From positions 1,240,001 through 1,304,000 of the forward strand of contig NZ_JAFIBW010000001.1 of assembly GCF_017833295.1 (NCBI RefSeq): a stretch of 64,000 nucleotides of DNA, given 5' to 3'. Each line of letters starts with the position of its first letter. Position 1 is the first letter of the stretch. Positions 7,932 to 19,667 of this stretch are shown here, one piece after another. The translations under genes and the position numbers were made by a program. A model generated the notes under the pieces. That model searched no databases. It was not told where the DNA came from and saw only the letters and a list, made by a program, of their open reading frames with translations. The stretch comes from Methylobacterium sp. PvR107. GTDB lineage: Bacteria; Pseudomonadota; Alphaproteobacteria; Rhizobiales; Beijerinckiaceae.

Positions 7932-8268
7932 GACGACCTCCGTCTCTGCCTGCCGGCGCTACGCCGGAGCGGGACGAGGGCTTCCGACGCCGCTCCTTAG
8001 CGAAATGCTACCGGCTGCCCGCGATTGCCGCGGATTATCTCAATGCCTTCGAAAGGAGCCCGATTCGGCTGTGGACTGCCGCGAAGGCCTCGGCCCGCAT
8101 CGCTCCATTGACGCCGTCAAATCGTGCACCGGCCTTTGGAGAACGCACGCATATGCTGTGGATGCTGCTGGAGCGGACCTCGCGGCCAAGACCCGCCGCG
8201 CGTAACCCTTACTCCGGGCCGCACCGCGTCGGAGCAGCCTGAGAGTATTTTGAGCGGACGAGCGTGGC
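7932..8268. other. No convincing gene
   Basis: Between the coiled-coil gene and the exonuclease fragment no frame has a good start signal or recognisable product on either strand. The stretch keeps the high GC of the island backbone. Confidence 0.4.
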
Positions 8269-8397
8269 GTGAGCGATCCTCTCGACAGCATCGCGGGCGT
8301 CCTTGAGAGCACGGGTGAGTACCGCGTGCTGCGCCGACTGCAGGCGCTAGCCGATCACCCGGACGCTCCGGACGAGCCCACATTCGTGGGTGTGTAG
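8269..8397 (+). pseudogene. N-terminal fragment of a 3'-5' exonuclease-like gene
   Basis: A GTG start is followed by S-D-P-L-D-S-I-A-G-V-L-E-S-T-G-E-Y-R-V-L-R-R-L-Q, which resembles the N-terminal helix that comes before the DnaQ-like domain in a family of alphaproteobacterial exonucleases. After about 40 codons the frame runs into the left end of an IS21-type element and stops at TAG 8395-8397. The catalytic DEDD domain is absent from the window. The family call rests on memory of the N-terminal pattern and is uncertain; that the gene is cut by the IS is seen directly. Confidence 0.45.
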
Positions 8398-8497
8398 GGC
8401 GGTGACAAAACCATCCACTGGAGCGTCGGCGTCGTGCTGATGCGGGCGGCGTAAAAGCCGGCCAGTGGAGAAGCTTCTCTTTCGAGAGGAGCTGGGG

Positions 8498-9997
8498 ATG
8501 TTTGCCGTGGAAGTCTACGCGGCCGTTCGGCAGTTCGTGTTTATCGAGGGCAACTCTCGGCGTGAGGCGGCTCGAGTGTTCGGGCTGAGCCGAGAGACGA
8601 TCGCCAAGATGTGCCGGTTCTCCCTGCCGCCGGGCTATACGCGCTCGAAGCCGGTCGAGAAGCCGAAGCTTGGGCCTCTTCTGCCGGTGATCACGGCCAT
8701 CCTGGAAACGGACCGAAGCGCGCCGATCAAGCAGCGGCACACGGCCAAGCGGATCTTCGAGCGTTTACGCGACGAGCACGGCTATGCCGGCGGCTACACG
8801 GTGGTGAAGGACCACGTGCGGATCTGCCGATCGCAGGGGCGGGAGACCTTCGTGCCGCTGGCCCACCCGCCTGGCCATGCCCAGGTTGACTTCGGCGAGG
8901 CGGTGGCCACGATCGGCGGCGTGCGTCGCAAGATCCATTTCTTCTGCATGGACCTGCCGCACTCCGACGCCTGCTTCGTGAAGGCATATCCGCGGGAGAC
9001 CACCGAGGCGTTCCTCGACGGGCACGTCGCCGCCTTCGCCTTCTTCACGGGCGTGCCGCTGTCGATCCTGTACGACAACACGAAGATCGCGGTCGCCAAG
9101 ATCTGCGGTGACGGGCAGCGCGAGCGCACGCGCGCCTTCACCGAGTTGGTGAGCCACTACCTGTTCCGCGACCGCTTCGGCCGTCCGGGCAGGGGCAACG
9201 ACAAGGGCAAAGTCGAAGGGCTGGTCAAGTTCGCCCGGTCCAACTTCATGACCCCGGCTCCGGAGGCAGCTTCGTTCGAGGCGCTGAACGCTGATCTGGA
9301 GCGACGCTGCCGAGTCCGGCAGGATGAGTGTGCCGGTCGGTCTGCCGAGCTCATCGGTACGCGGCTCGTGGCCGACCGTGCGGTCCTGCGCGCCCTGCCG
9401 GCGGTCCCGCTGGAGCCGTGCGAGAAGCGGGCTGGTCGTGTCTCCTCGACCGCGCTGGTGCGCTATCACGGCAACGACTACTCGGTGCCCACCGCCTACG
9501 GCTTCCGGGACGTGCTGGTGAAGGGCTTCGTCGACGAGGTCGTGATCCTGTGCGGCGGGATCGAGATCGCCCGGCACGAACGCAGCTACGGCACCGGCGT
9601 GTTCGTCTCCGAGCCGCTGCACTACCTCGCGCTGATCGAGACCAAGCCGAACGCCCTCGACCAAGCGGCGGCCCTCCAGGACTGGGATCTGCCCGAGGCG
9701 TTCCAGCACCTGCGCCATCTCCTGGAGGCGCGCATGGGCAACCGGGGCAAGCGCGAGTTCATCCAGGTGCTGCGCCTGATGGAGGCGATGCCCAAGGACG
9801 TGGTGGCCGCAGCCGTCGCGGAGGCGATCCGGCTCGGGGCGATCGGCTTCGATGCGGTCAAGCTGATTGCGCTGGCCCGACTCGAGCACCGACCGCCCCG
9901 GCTCGACCTGGCAGCCTATCCGCACCTGCCCAGAACCACGGTGCGGACCACCGTGGCTGCCGACTATGCCGTGCTGGTGCCGGAGGTGGCCGCATGA
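8498..9997 (+). CDS. istA: IS21-family transposase IstA
   Basis: A 499-aa DDE transposase. An N-terminal helix-turn-helix (SRREAARVFGLSRETIAKM) binds the ends; the integrase core carries Asp131 (QVDFGEA), Asp193 (LYDNTK) and Glu240 (GKVEGLVKF). The ATG at 8498 is preferred over an in-frame GTG at 8465 because AGGAG lies 6 bp before it. The stop overlaps istB as ATGA. It appears complete. Confidence 0.9.
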   Translation: MFAVEVYAAVRQFVFIEGNSRREAARVFGLSRETIAKMCRFSLPPGYTRSKPVEKPKLGPLLPVITAILETDRSAPIKQRHTAKRIFERLRDEHGYAGGYTVVKDHVRICRSQGRETFVPLAHPPGHAQVDFGEAVATIGGVRRKIHFFCMDLPHSDACFVKAYPRETTEAFLDGHVAAFAFFTGVPLSILYDNTKIAVAKICGDGQRERTRAFTELVSHYLFRDRFGRPGRGNDKGKVEGLVKFARSNFMTPAPEAASFEALNADLERRCRVRQDECAGRSAELIGTRLVADRAVLRALPAVPLEPCEKRAGRVSSTALVRYHGNDYSVPTAYGFRDVLVKGFVDEVVILCGGIEIARHERSYGTGVFVSEPLHYLALIETKPNALDQAAALQDWDLPEAFQHLRHLLEARMGNRGKREFIQVLRLMEAMPKDVVAAAVAEAIRLGAIGFDAVKLIALARLEHRPPRLDLAAYPHLPRTTVRTTVAADYAVLVPEVAA

Positions 9998-10836
9998 GCC
10001 TGGCGCGCGACGAGACCACGCCGGGCGTCCTGCTGGCTCACCACCTCAAGCAGCTCAAGCTGCCCACGGTGCTGCGCGAGTACGACAAGGTTGCCCGCGA
10101 GTGCGCTCAGAGCGGCCTGGACCACTCGCGCTACCTGTTGCGGCTGGTTGAACTGGAGCTGATCGACCGTGAGCGGCGCATGGTCGAGCGCCGCATCCGG
10201 GCGGCGCGCTTCCCGGCGGTGAAGAGCCTCGACACGTTCGACTTTGCCGCGATCCCGAGCCTGAACAAGATGCTCGTGCTGGAACTGGCCCGCTGTGGCT
10301 ACATCCTCGGCCGGGAGAACGTCATCGCACTTGGCAACTCGGGCACTGGCAAGACCCACATCGCCTTGGCTCTCGGCTTGGCGGCTTGCCAGAAGGGCTT
10401 CTCGGTCACGTTCACCACCGCGGCCTCGCTGGTCAACCAACTCCTGGAGGCGCGCGACGAGCGTCGTCTGCTCCGGCTTCAGCGCGAACTAGCCGCGGTC
10501 AAGCTCCTGATCGTCGACGAACTCGGCTACGTGCCGCTGTCGTCGACGGGGGCGGAGTTGCTGTTTGAGGTCTTCTCGCAGCGCTACGAGCGTGGCTCGA
10601 CCGTGGTGACCTCGAACCTCCCGTTTGAGGACTGGACGTCAGTTCTGGGCTCGGAACGGCTCACGGGCGCGCTGCTCGACCGGCTGACCCACCACGTCAG
10701 CATCCTGAGCCTGAACGGCAACAGCTACCGCCTCAAAACTTCCCGCAGCCGGCGCGGCCGGGCCGAAGGGGCGGAGCAAAACCAGGCCACCGCCGATCCT
10801 CACGACCCCGAGACGGGCGAGATCCCGCCGGCCTGA
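9994..10836 (+). CDS. istB: IS21-family transposition helper ATPase IstB
   Basis: A 280-aa AAA+ ATPase related to DnaC that loads target DNA for IstA. Walker A is GNSGTGKT (114-121), Walker B LLIVDE (171-176), then a sensor region VTSNLPFEDW. The long polar C-terminal tail (SRSRRGRAEGAEQNQAT) is usual. The start overlaps istA by 4 bp for translational coupling. Confidence 0.9.
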   Translation: MSLARDETTPGVLLAHHLKQLKLPTVLREYDKVARECAQSGLDHSRYLLRLVELELIDRERRMVERRIRAARFPAVKSLDTFDFAAIPSLNKMLVLELARCGYILGRENVIALGNSGTGKTHIALALGLAACQKGFSVTFTTAASLVNQLLEARDERRLLRLQRELAAVKLLIVDELGYVPLSSTGAELLFEVFSQRYERGSTVVTSNLPFEDWTSVLGSERLTGALLDRLTHHVSILSLNGNSYRLKTSRSRRGRAEGAEQNQATADPHDPETGEIPPA

Positions 10837-10852
10837 CCCTTACGATCGGCGA

Positions 10853-10892
10853 CGAACGAAGAAGGGGCCCGATCGGGCCCCTTCTTCGTTCG
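10853..10892. terminator. 40-bp perfect palindrome after istB
   Basis: Twenty bases (CGAACGAAGAAGGGGCCCGA) are followed immediately by their exact reverse complement. The resulting hairpin, 16 bp after the istB stop and inside the IS, is likely a bidirectional transcription stop. Confidence 0.7.
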
Positions 10893-10929
10893 AGCTGCAC
10901 GTTGCCAGTGGCCTGATTTTGCTCCGACA

Positions 10930-11461
10930 CGGCGGCCTGGAATTGGTCCGCCCTTTACATATGGGCAGCAACGACGTGGTGAATATCCGTCAGAACGCCA
11001 CCTTCATTGGGTGCAGCAACCGCGAAATCGAGCAACTGATCAGGGATGAAACCGGCAACAGGCGCTTCGCAGCGCTGCGCTTTACAAGTACGCCCGATCA
11101 CTCAACCATCAATGCCATCGACGCGCAGGTGTTGTGGCAGAGCGTGGACGAGCGTGCCGAGGACCCGATGAAGCCCTTCAAGGCGGTACTCAAGGCCAAG
11201 CAAGCGGCATGGCGCGAGCGCAGTCAGGTGGAGCAGTGGCTGGATCAGCACAAGGTTCCCACCAGCCGCGAGGGCATCAATCAGCCGGCTGCGGACCTGT
11301 ACAAGGACTACTCGCAATGGGCCGACACGTTTTTCAGAGGTCAAATCTGGACCTACAACGTGTGGAGCAAGGAATTTAAGCGCGTGATCAACAACAACCC
11401 GGATCTGGGTTGGCGTGCGTCGCGTCGCGCTAAGGGCAGCGGTTACATTTACAGCGGCTGA
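10930..11461 (+). pseudogene. C-terminal fragment of a primase-helicase/VapE-like replication protein
   Basis: The open frame enters directly from the IS right end with no start codon of its own. It encodes about 177 residues including MGSNDVVNIRQNATFIGCSNR and IRDETGNRRFAALRF. That pattern (an asparagine-rich strand, then SNR and a DxTGxRRF arginine finger) marks the end of the SF3-type helicase domain in DUF5906/VapE-like proteins of plasmids, prophages and phage satellites. The Walker motifs would lie in the missing 5' part. A C-terminal domain with W-x-K-EFKR follows. The gene was the likely replication protein of the ancestral element. Confidence 0.6.
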
Positions 11462-11469
11462 CGGCACAG

Positions 11470-11679
11470 GCAGTGTAGGCGGATTTCGCTCCCTACACTG
11501 CCTACACGGCCAAAAGTTGAACCGGACGGCCGTAAGTTATTGATTTCGAATGTAAAAATCTGGGATGTAAGCAGTGTATAGAGTGTATGGACAATTATTA
11601 GATAGAATATTTCTGCTTCCATTTGTTCTATAAAGCGGAAATGCAGCAAAAATGCTTACATCGCCTACACGACCTACAC
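11470..11679. repeat. Iteron-like array of CCTACAC/GTGTAGG motifs
   Basis: An AT-richer stretch right after the replication-protein fragment holds GTGTAGG at 11475, CCTACAC at 11494 and 11503, GTGTAT at 11574 and 11583, and CCTACAC at 11664 and 11673. Each pair is exactly 9 bp apart. Two of them form a perfect 12-bp inverted repeat (11470-11481 and 11494-11505). Phased short repeats beside a replication gene suggest a replicon origin or binding sites of its initiator; the hairpin could also be a terminator. No gene is seen in 11462-11899. Confidence 0.5.
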
Positions 11680-11899
11680 ACACTGAAATAGCGGCCCTGC
11701 GCATGCGCTCCGGTAAATACCGGATACGTACATGCCCCACGTACATTTATTGCGTGCGTTGCCACTCGATTATAAATTCAAAAACACCTCAGCGTTCTGA
11801 TATCCTACATATCCTCGAAGGTCTTCGGTTGAACGGCAGAACGACGGCTGTACCGTCCCGGACATGAGAGCTAACCGAGCTCACATGAAGGAGATGCAG

Positions 11900-12361
11900 A
11901 TGTCCGTGCTGAAGACCCTCAAGCTGAGTGCTGCCGCGCCCGCCGCTTCGGCCAATGATCCCCTCTCTCGTGCGCGCGAGAAGCTGCTGGGTCAGCTGGC
12001 CGAGCAGAAGGACATGGTGAGCGCTACTCTTGAGGGCCGGCTGTACGAGCCGCCCAAGGTGGCAGCCATCCGCAAGAATGCTGCAGGCGAGCGCGTGCGG
12101 GTCGAGGTGCCTCGGCGTGTGCGCAAGGGCTGGTTCCAGGATGAGGCCGGCACGGTCCACTTCATGATGCGGGTCGGCGGCCGCCCTCTAGATCTTCAGC
12201 CGGGCAAGGCGGCGATCAGCATCGGCAGCCTCGATAAGCTGCCCGGCACTCTTGACGCGCTGATCAGCGCAGTGCGTGCGGGTGAGCTGGATCCGCAGAT
12301 CAAGGAAGCCGCAGCGGCTCGCGGGCTGATGATGGCCGAGCGCCGGAAGAAGGCCGCCTGA
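11900..12361 (+). CDS. DUF6641-like protein, 153 aa
   Basis: The ATG at 11900 follows AAGGAG at 6 bp. The protein opens MSVLKTLKLSAA and continues with a charged helix (LSRAREKLLGQLAEQKDM), a basic segment (RVRVEVPRRVRKGWFQDEAG), a small beta-rich core (VHFMMRVGGRPLDLQPGKAAI) and a helical C-terminus. This order matches my recollection of the DUF6641 family, found on plasmids and integrative elements, function unknown. It is cytoplasmic and complete, and probably belongs to the original element backbone. Confidence 0.6.
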   Translation: MSVLKTLKLSAAAPAASANDPLSRAREKLLGQLAEQKDMVSATLEGRLYEPPKVAAIRKNAAGERVRVEVPRRVRKGWFQDEAGTVHFMMRVGGRPLDLQPGKAAISIGSLDKLPGTLDALISAVRAGELDPQIKEAAAARGLMMAERRKKAA

Positions 12362-12477
12362 GCGGCTGGCTATGTGAATGGCGTAAGGCGTGACCGCCGT
12401 ACGCCGCCAGCGGCCGAGTGCTCGCACTTGTTTGTACGAACAAACTTCTTCGCAGCGGGATCGCCAGCGAACCGCAC

Positions 12478-13796
12478 GGGACTGTCAGGAATTCCGTGTG
12501 CGGGCGGCGGATTGAACATCAGGCCGCCATGGCCCGGGTGAAGCGCTCGCCGAAGATGACGGCGAACTGCGCCTTGGCCATGACCCACTCACGCGGGCCC
12601 ATCTTCCACGCCTTTTCGGAGCGGTTCAAGACCAGGTAGAGCAGCTTCAGCGCGGCCTCGTCGGTCGGGAAGTGCCCGCGGGCGCGCACAGCCCGGCGCA
12701 GCGTGGCGTTCAGAGCCTCGATGGCATTGGTGGTGTAGAGGATCCGCCGCACCTCGCCGGGGAAGGCGTAGAACGGGATCACCTCGCCCCACGCCCGTCG
12801 CCAGCTCTGGGCGATGGCCGGGTAGCGCCGGCCCCACTCACTCGCCTCGAAGGCCGCCAGCGCCGCCTCGCCGGCTGCGGCATCGAGCGCGCGGTAGATG
12901 TCCTTCAGCGCCCCCGCCACGGCCTTGCGGTCCTTGTAGGAGACGAAGTCGAGGCTGTGGCGCAGCAGGTGCACGATGCAGGTCTGGACCAGCGCCTCGG
13001 GGAACACCGCCCGGATCGCGTCGGGGAAGCCCTTCAAGCCATCGACCACGGCCAGGAGCACGTCCTCGACGCCGCGGTTCCTCAGCTCGTTCATGACCCG
13101 CAACCAGAACTTGGCGCCCTCGTTCTGCTCCAGCCACAGGCCGAGGATCTCCTTGGAGCCGTCGGCGCGCACGCCCAGCGCGATGTGGACGGCCTTGTTC
13201 CGAACGACGCCCTCGTCGCGCACCTTGATCCGCAGAGCGTCGAAGAACACGATCGGATAGACCGGCTCCAGCGGCCGGGCCTGCCAGGCGGCGACCTCCT
13301 CCAGGACCGCGTCGGTCACCGCGCTGATCAGGTCGGGTGAGACCTCGATGCCGTAGAGCTCGCGCAGGTGCGCGACGATCTCCCGGGTGCTCATGCCGCG
13401 GGCGTACATCGACACGATCTTGTCGTCGAAGCCGGGAAAGCGGCGCTGATACCGGGCGATCAGCTGCGGATCGAACGTCGCCTGCCGGTCGCGCGGGATC
13501 GCCAGCTCAATCCGGCCTGTCTCGGTCGTGACCGTCTTGCGGCCATAGCCGTTGCGCGTGTTGCCGGCGTCCTCGCCCGCCAGATGGTGGTCCATCTCGG
13601 CGTTGAGCGCCCGCTCGGCCAGGGCCTTCTTCAGCTCGTCCAGCAGGCCATCGGCCTCGAAGGCCGTCTTGGGATCGGCCCCAGCCAGGAGCTGGTCCAG
13701 GATCGCGTCAGGGATACGGGGTGCTTTGCGTCGTGCCATCGGGAACCTCCATCGGATCCACTATGGCCGCCCGAACACGAAATTCCTGACAGTCCC
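12478..13796 (-). mobile_element. IS256-family element with 8-bp target duplication
   Basis: The 1319-bp element is bounded by near-perfect inverted repeats beginning GGGACTGTCAGGAATT (left) and, inverted, the same at 13766-13796. The target AACCGCAC is duplicated at 12470-12477 and 13797-13804, the 8-bp size usual for IS256. The clean duplication means a simple and probably recent insertion. The flanks joined together show no obvious interrupted gene. Confidence 0.9.
12519..13739 (-). CDS. IS256-family (mutator-type) transposase
   Basis: A 406-aa DDE transposase. Catalytic residues are Asp167 (IVFFDALRIKVRD), Asp233 (AVVDGLKGFPDAI) and Glu341 (TTNAIEALNATLRR), with the C/H region TCIVHLLRHSLDFVSYKD between the last two. 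Length and motifs match complete IS256 family members, so it is likely active. Confidence 0.92.
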   Translation of the reverse strand: MARRKAPRIPDAILDQLLAGADPKTAFEADGLLDELKKALAERALNAEMDHHLAGEDAGNTRNGYGRKTVTTETGRIELAIPRDRQATFDPQLIARYQRRFPGFDDKIVSMYARGMSTREIVAHLRELYGIEVSPDLISAVTDAVLEEVAAWQARPLEPVYPIVFFDALRIKVRDEGVVRNKAVHIALGVRADGSKEILGLWLEQNEGAKFWLRVMNELRNRGVEDVLLAVVDGLKGFPDAIRAVFPEALVQTCIVHLLRHSLDFVSYKDRKAVAGALKDIYRALDAAAGEAALAAFEASEWGRRYPAIAQSWRRAWGEVIPFYAFPGEVRRILYTTNAIEALNATLRRAVRARGHFPTDEAALKLLYLVLNRSEKAWKMGPREWVMAKAQFAVIFGERFTRAMAA

Positions 13797-13906
13797 AACC
13801 GCACGGCCATCGAGCACTGCGCAGAGCAGCGCCCAGCCATTCACTCTGACGAGCAGCGCCGCGGCTCCTGCAGAGCCGCTTTGCCATGCCTCAAACGGAG
13901 AACCAC

Positions 13907-14110
13907 ATGAGCCGCGAGACGATCAAGGACCGCTATCAACGGACCTTGGGATATATCATCACGGAGAACAGCGGACGGCAGAAGGCGTTGGATGCGGCGC
14001 AGAGGACGCTCGGTTACTACTACCCGGGGCAGGACGTGACCAAGAATGTCGGCCAGCGCACGATTGCACACGGCAACGTGCTGGCGTCGCTCATCTACGA
14101 CGCAGACTGA
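13907..14110 (+). CDS. Small repeat protein (QRTLGYI motifs), 67 aa
   Basis: The ATG at 13907 has GGAG upstream. The protein holds two imperfect copies of a short module: KDRYQRTLGYIITENSG and DAAQRTLGYYYPG, followed by a G-Q-R-T-I region. Short proteins with repeated R-x-L-G-Y-I/Y turns are common in rhizobia and methylobacteria and of unknown function; the modules look like beta-strand repeats. It lies between an IS256 and an IS21 element. Confidence 0.6.
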   Translation: MSRETIKDRYQRTLGYIITENSGRQKALDAAQRTLGYYYPGQDVTKNVGQRTIAHGNVLASLIYDAD

Positions 14111-14363
14111 ACGGCCGCAGGGGAGCCGCTCACAAAGCTCCGGGTCCTGCAAGTGCCAGCAAGGGCCCAGGATGCCCTAGGACAAGCGCCGTGAGTGGGC
14201 GCACTACAGAGAAGCTGCCGACGGCAGGTCAACTGTAGCGCGGCGATCTGGATGAGATGTCAGCGACAATCAGGATGAGTGACCGGTGTCGCGGCGGGTT
14301 GATGATGAGCGGGTCGATCGACCGGCGCAAGGTGGCGTCGGGTCAGGTTCGTGTCGCGGAGCG

Positions 14364-16750
<2,387 letters not shown>

Positions 16751-17036
16751 TCACCAGACGACGTGCCCCTGAAGGTCACGCCGACGCCGATCCGATGCCT
16801 CCGGTCGGGCTCTGCCCTCCTTGCGTCATCAGATCGGCGGTTCCTCTCATCTTGATTGACGCGCTGGTCTCATCCTGATTGCCGCGCTGCAGGTCAACGG
16901 CGCTGATGCTTCTGAGAGCTGCTCGTAGGGCAGTCGGCCGGGGAGCGCCCCTCGCCCTTTCGAAGCCGAAACGCGATTGGCCGGGCTTCGCACCCGGCCA
17001 CCGTCGTGAGCTACAAACTTTTAAATTTTAAAGGTT

Positions 17037-17431
17037 TTAAGCCGTCCGCCTGCGCACCCGCCCACGCAGCACGGGAAACCGCGTCCAGTGCTTTGCTTCA
17101 CCATGCAGCAGCGAGGCTACCCACATCTCACCGGCAACCCAGCCAATCACCACGCCGTAGAGCAGCGCCATGGGCAGCGAAAAGCCCCAGTGCTCCGTAG
17201 AAGCGACCACGCACAGAGCGGTGGCGTCGTGATGGCCTCCTGCTCCACGCGGCTGATCTGCGCGTCTGTGGGGATCGGGGCCTCGCCCTGTGCGACGCAG
17301 TCGCGCGGTTCTGCCCGTGAAGGGCTCCCGAAGGTCCCGAACGGTAGGGCCAGCGCCATCAAGATGAATGGCATGCGTGGGGTCTTCCCCGACGGCTCCC
17401 AAGCGAAACTCACCAGCGCCGGCGCCGGCAT
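17037..17431 (-). pseudogene. Frameshifted small secreted/membrane protein
   Basis: Two overlapping minus-strand frames together make sense. One starts at 17431 and supplies a signal-like segment (MPFILMALALPFGTFGSPSRAEPRDC) and a soluble part. The other supplies a membrane span (FSLPMALLYGVVIGWVAGEMWVASLL) and a basic tail ending at 17037. A single-base indel near 17225-17240 would join them. The original function cannot be told. A short AT-rich run (TTTTAAATTTTAAAGG) lies just beyond its end. Confidence 0.3.
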
Positions 17432-17649
17432 GGAGAAGACTTGGTCGAACTGCTTGATTTACTGGGCCAGGAGCAGGACCTCTCAGCTCACTGACTTACC
17501 AGCACGCGGGAACCTCGGAAGCGCTTCGATCATCGGCCGTTTCTTCACGTCCGGCAGCCTGAACGGTCCATTAGATCAAGCAGCCGTCGGAGCATGAGCT
17601 ACGGTCGATCTCACGTGACGGCGGTGTTCGCCATCGCGCGGGAGCTCCG

Positions 17650-18756
17650 ATGCGCGCCCGCAAACCTAAAGGGCCGCCATCCAGGCGGACAAGGCAGCCC
17701 CCGGTCGCCGGTACGCCCCCGCCGGTAGTCGTTCACGCCCGCGTGCCCCGCGAAAGAGGCGCTGTCGACATGCTGCGCATCGGCATCGCTGAGGCAATCG
17801 CTGCCGTCCTACCGAACCTTGGCGTTGATCTGGACGACGAGATCCGCTCAGCCAGCCAGGCTGTTGGTGAGAACGACGCTCCTTCGCGAGCGCTCCCGGA
17901 GCTTAGCAGACTGATCAGTCTCTGCGTCGCCCGGACGAATTGTCCGCACTTCGGGCTTCTGGTCGGCCAGCGAGACATGTTCGCCTCGCTCGGGCTAATG
18001 GGCGCCCTCATGCCCCAGTCGTCGACCGTTGGTCAGATCCTGACGAAGCTTGTGTGTAATCTGCACAGTGAGGACGCCACCACCGTGCCCATGCTGACCC
18101 AGCACGGCGAGACCGCGCGCTTGAGCTACGCCATTGACCGATATGGCATCGAGAGTGCGGACCAGATCACCGACGGTGCGTTGGCGACCGGCGTAAACAT
18201 CCTGCGTATGCTGCGCGGATTCGAGTGGTCGCCGAGCGAGGTCCTGCTCCCGCATCCCCCTCCGACCGACCTGGGGCCGTTCGCCCGTTTCTTTCGCGCA
18301 CCCATCCGCTTCGACGCGGGCACGGCGGGCTTGGTCTTTCCGGCAAGTTGCCTTGAGCAACAGATTGTGGCGGAGGCCGTGTTGCGCCGCCTGTTCGCAG
18401 ATCGCCTCGGGCCGCCGACCGCCGTCGCGGCGGACAGCTTTGGGGAGGAGGTCCGGCGCGTCCTCCGGGCGCGTCTTCCCAGCGATGGTTGTTCGGCCAA
18501 GGCAATTGCACCCCTGTTCTCGATGCATCGCCGGACGTTGAGCCGCCATCTCCGGCGCGAAGGTCTCTCCTTCAGCACGTTGGTCAATGAGATCCGCTTC
18601 GAGATCGCTCGCCGGCTGCTGACCCAAACCGACATGACCTTCACGCAGGTAGCGCGCGTGCTCGGGTTTGCCGAGATCAGCGTATTTACCCGGGCTTTCC
18701 GGCGGTGGTCCGGGCAGACCCCTACCGCCTGGCGTGCAGCGCATCGGCCCGGCTGA
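17650..18756 (+). CDS. AraC-family transcriptional regulator (Arabinose_bd type)
   Basis: A 368-aa regulator. Residues about 60-230 are the Arabinose_bd domain found in OruR/ArgR-like AraC proteins (PHFGLLVGQRDMFASLGLMG, then FFRAPIRFDAG). Residues about 265-365 are the double helix-turn-helix (CSAKAIAPLFSMHRRTLSRHLR, and FTQVARVLGFAEISVFTRAFRRW). GGGAGC lies before the ATG. A paralogue with the same layout lies at 41761-42909. No adjacent target gene is obvious. Confidence 0.85.
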   Translation: MRARKPKGPPSRRTRQPPVAGTPPPVVVHARVPRERGAVDMLRIGIAEAIAAVLPNLGVDLDDEIRSASQAVGENDAPSRALPELSRLISLCVARTNCPHFGLLVGQRDMFASLGLMGALMPQSSTVGQILTKLVCNLHSEDATTVPMLTQHGETARLSYAIDRYGIESADQITDGALATGVNILRMLRGFEWSPSEVLLPHPPPTDLGPFARFFRAPIRFDAGTAGLVFPASCLEQQIVAEAVLRRLFADRLGPPTAVAADSFGEEVRRVLRARLPSDGCSAKAIAPLFSMHRRTLSRHLRREGLSFSTLVNEIRFEIARRLLTQTDMTFTQVARVLGFAEISVFTRAFRRWSGQTPTAWRAAHRPG

Positions 18757-18826
18757 GCCAGAGGCATTACGCGAGGCAGCCGCGCAGGCGAGATCTGAGC
18801 GAGTCAGGACCGTACGTGATCCATTA

Positions 18827-19667
18827 GGGGTTGTTGCAAACGCGAATGCCGGGCGTTCACGGGTCGTTAGCCGCAGCCGCCCAGCTTCGCGCTCCGCTTC
18901 GGAGCCGGCCTTTGAGCCTCAACGCGCTCGCCCTCAAGCTGAAGCGAGAAGCCCGGGACGACTTTAAGGGCCGGCACTCCGAGGCCAGCCTCGTCGTCCA
19001 GGCGGTCTCTTGGTACCTGCGCGACGCCCTGAGCTACCGCGGCATCGAGGAGATGCTCCTGGAGCGCGGCCTCACAGCCGACCACTCCACCATCAACCGG
19101 TGGGTGCTGGCCTTCGCCCCCGCCATCGAGCGCCGCCTGCGCCGGTTCCGCAAACCGCATCGCGGGTCGGTGCGCGTCGATGAGCCCTGCATTCGCGTCC
19201 GCGGACGGTGGCACTACCTCTACCGCGCGAGCGGCAAGCACGCCGAGGCGGCCGGCTTCCTGCTCACGGCCAACCGCGATCTGGACGCCGTCAAGCGATT
19301 CTTCTGCAAGATGCTGCAGGATCAGCCGCGGCTCGCGCCGGATCGCATTTGCACAGATGGCGCTGGCCCGTACCCATCAGCCATAGCCGAGAGCCGCAAG
19401 GGGGGGCTGCCCCCGCACACCTACCTACTACGTCGCCAAGCACCTGCAGCAGGGCATCGAGAGCGACCACTTTCCGGGTCAAACGCCCCACGCCGCGAGG
19501 CGGTGGCTTGCGCTCGTTCGTTCCACGTGGCGCGGCGTACGATCCAGGGCTTCGCGGCCATGCTGTGGCCGCAAAAGGGCTCTGAGTTCTCGAGCGCGTG
19601 GATGGCCTGCGAGCACAACCAGCTGCTCGCCTACTGCTTCGGACTTCCCGTCACGAACCAAAAATGA
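18827..19667 (+). pseudogene. Decayed IS6-family transposase
   Basis: The left end GGGGTTGTTGCAAA (18827-18840) is the IS6-type terminal repeat. Downstream, the transposase is recognisable: SWYLRDALSYRGIEEML, Asp in GSVRVDEPCIRVRGRW, Asp in ICTDGAGPYPSAI. After about 19420 the correct protein is spread over three frames (YYVAKHLQQGIESDHF, then RVKRPTPRGGGLRSF, then HVARRTIQGFAAMLW), so at least two indels have destroyed it. The right terminal repeat was not found. Confidence 0.8.

Larger units (their letters stand above)
8393..10929 (+). mobile_element. IS21-family element 1
   Basis: An istA-istB pair with ATGA overlap, about 2.54 kb. The ends are imperfect inverted repeats: the left end TGTAGGGCGGTGACAAAACC with CCACTGG inside, and the right end, read inward, TGTCGGAGCAAAATCAGG with CCACTGG. 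No target duplication could be matched, and the genes on the two sides (exonuclease-like, primase-like) are different, so a deletion next to the element is likely. Confidence 0.75.

Noticed and set aside
11470-11679. Repeats considered as a CRISPR array
   Set aside because: The repeat units are only 6-7 bp, in both orientations and in pairs, with no regular spacers; there are no cas genes anywhere in the window.
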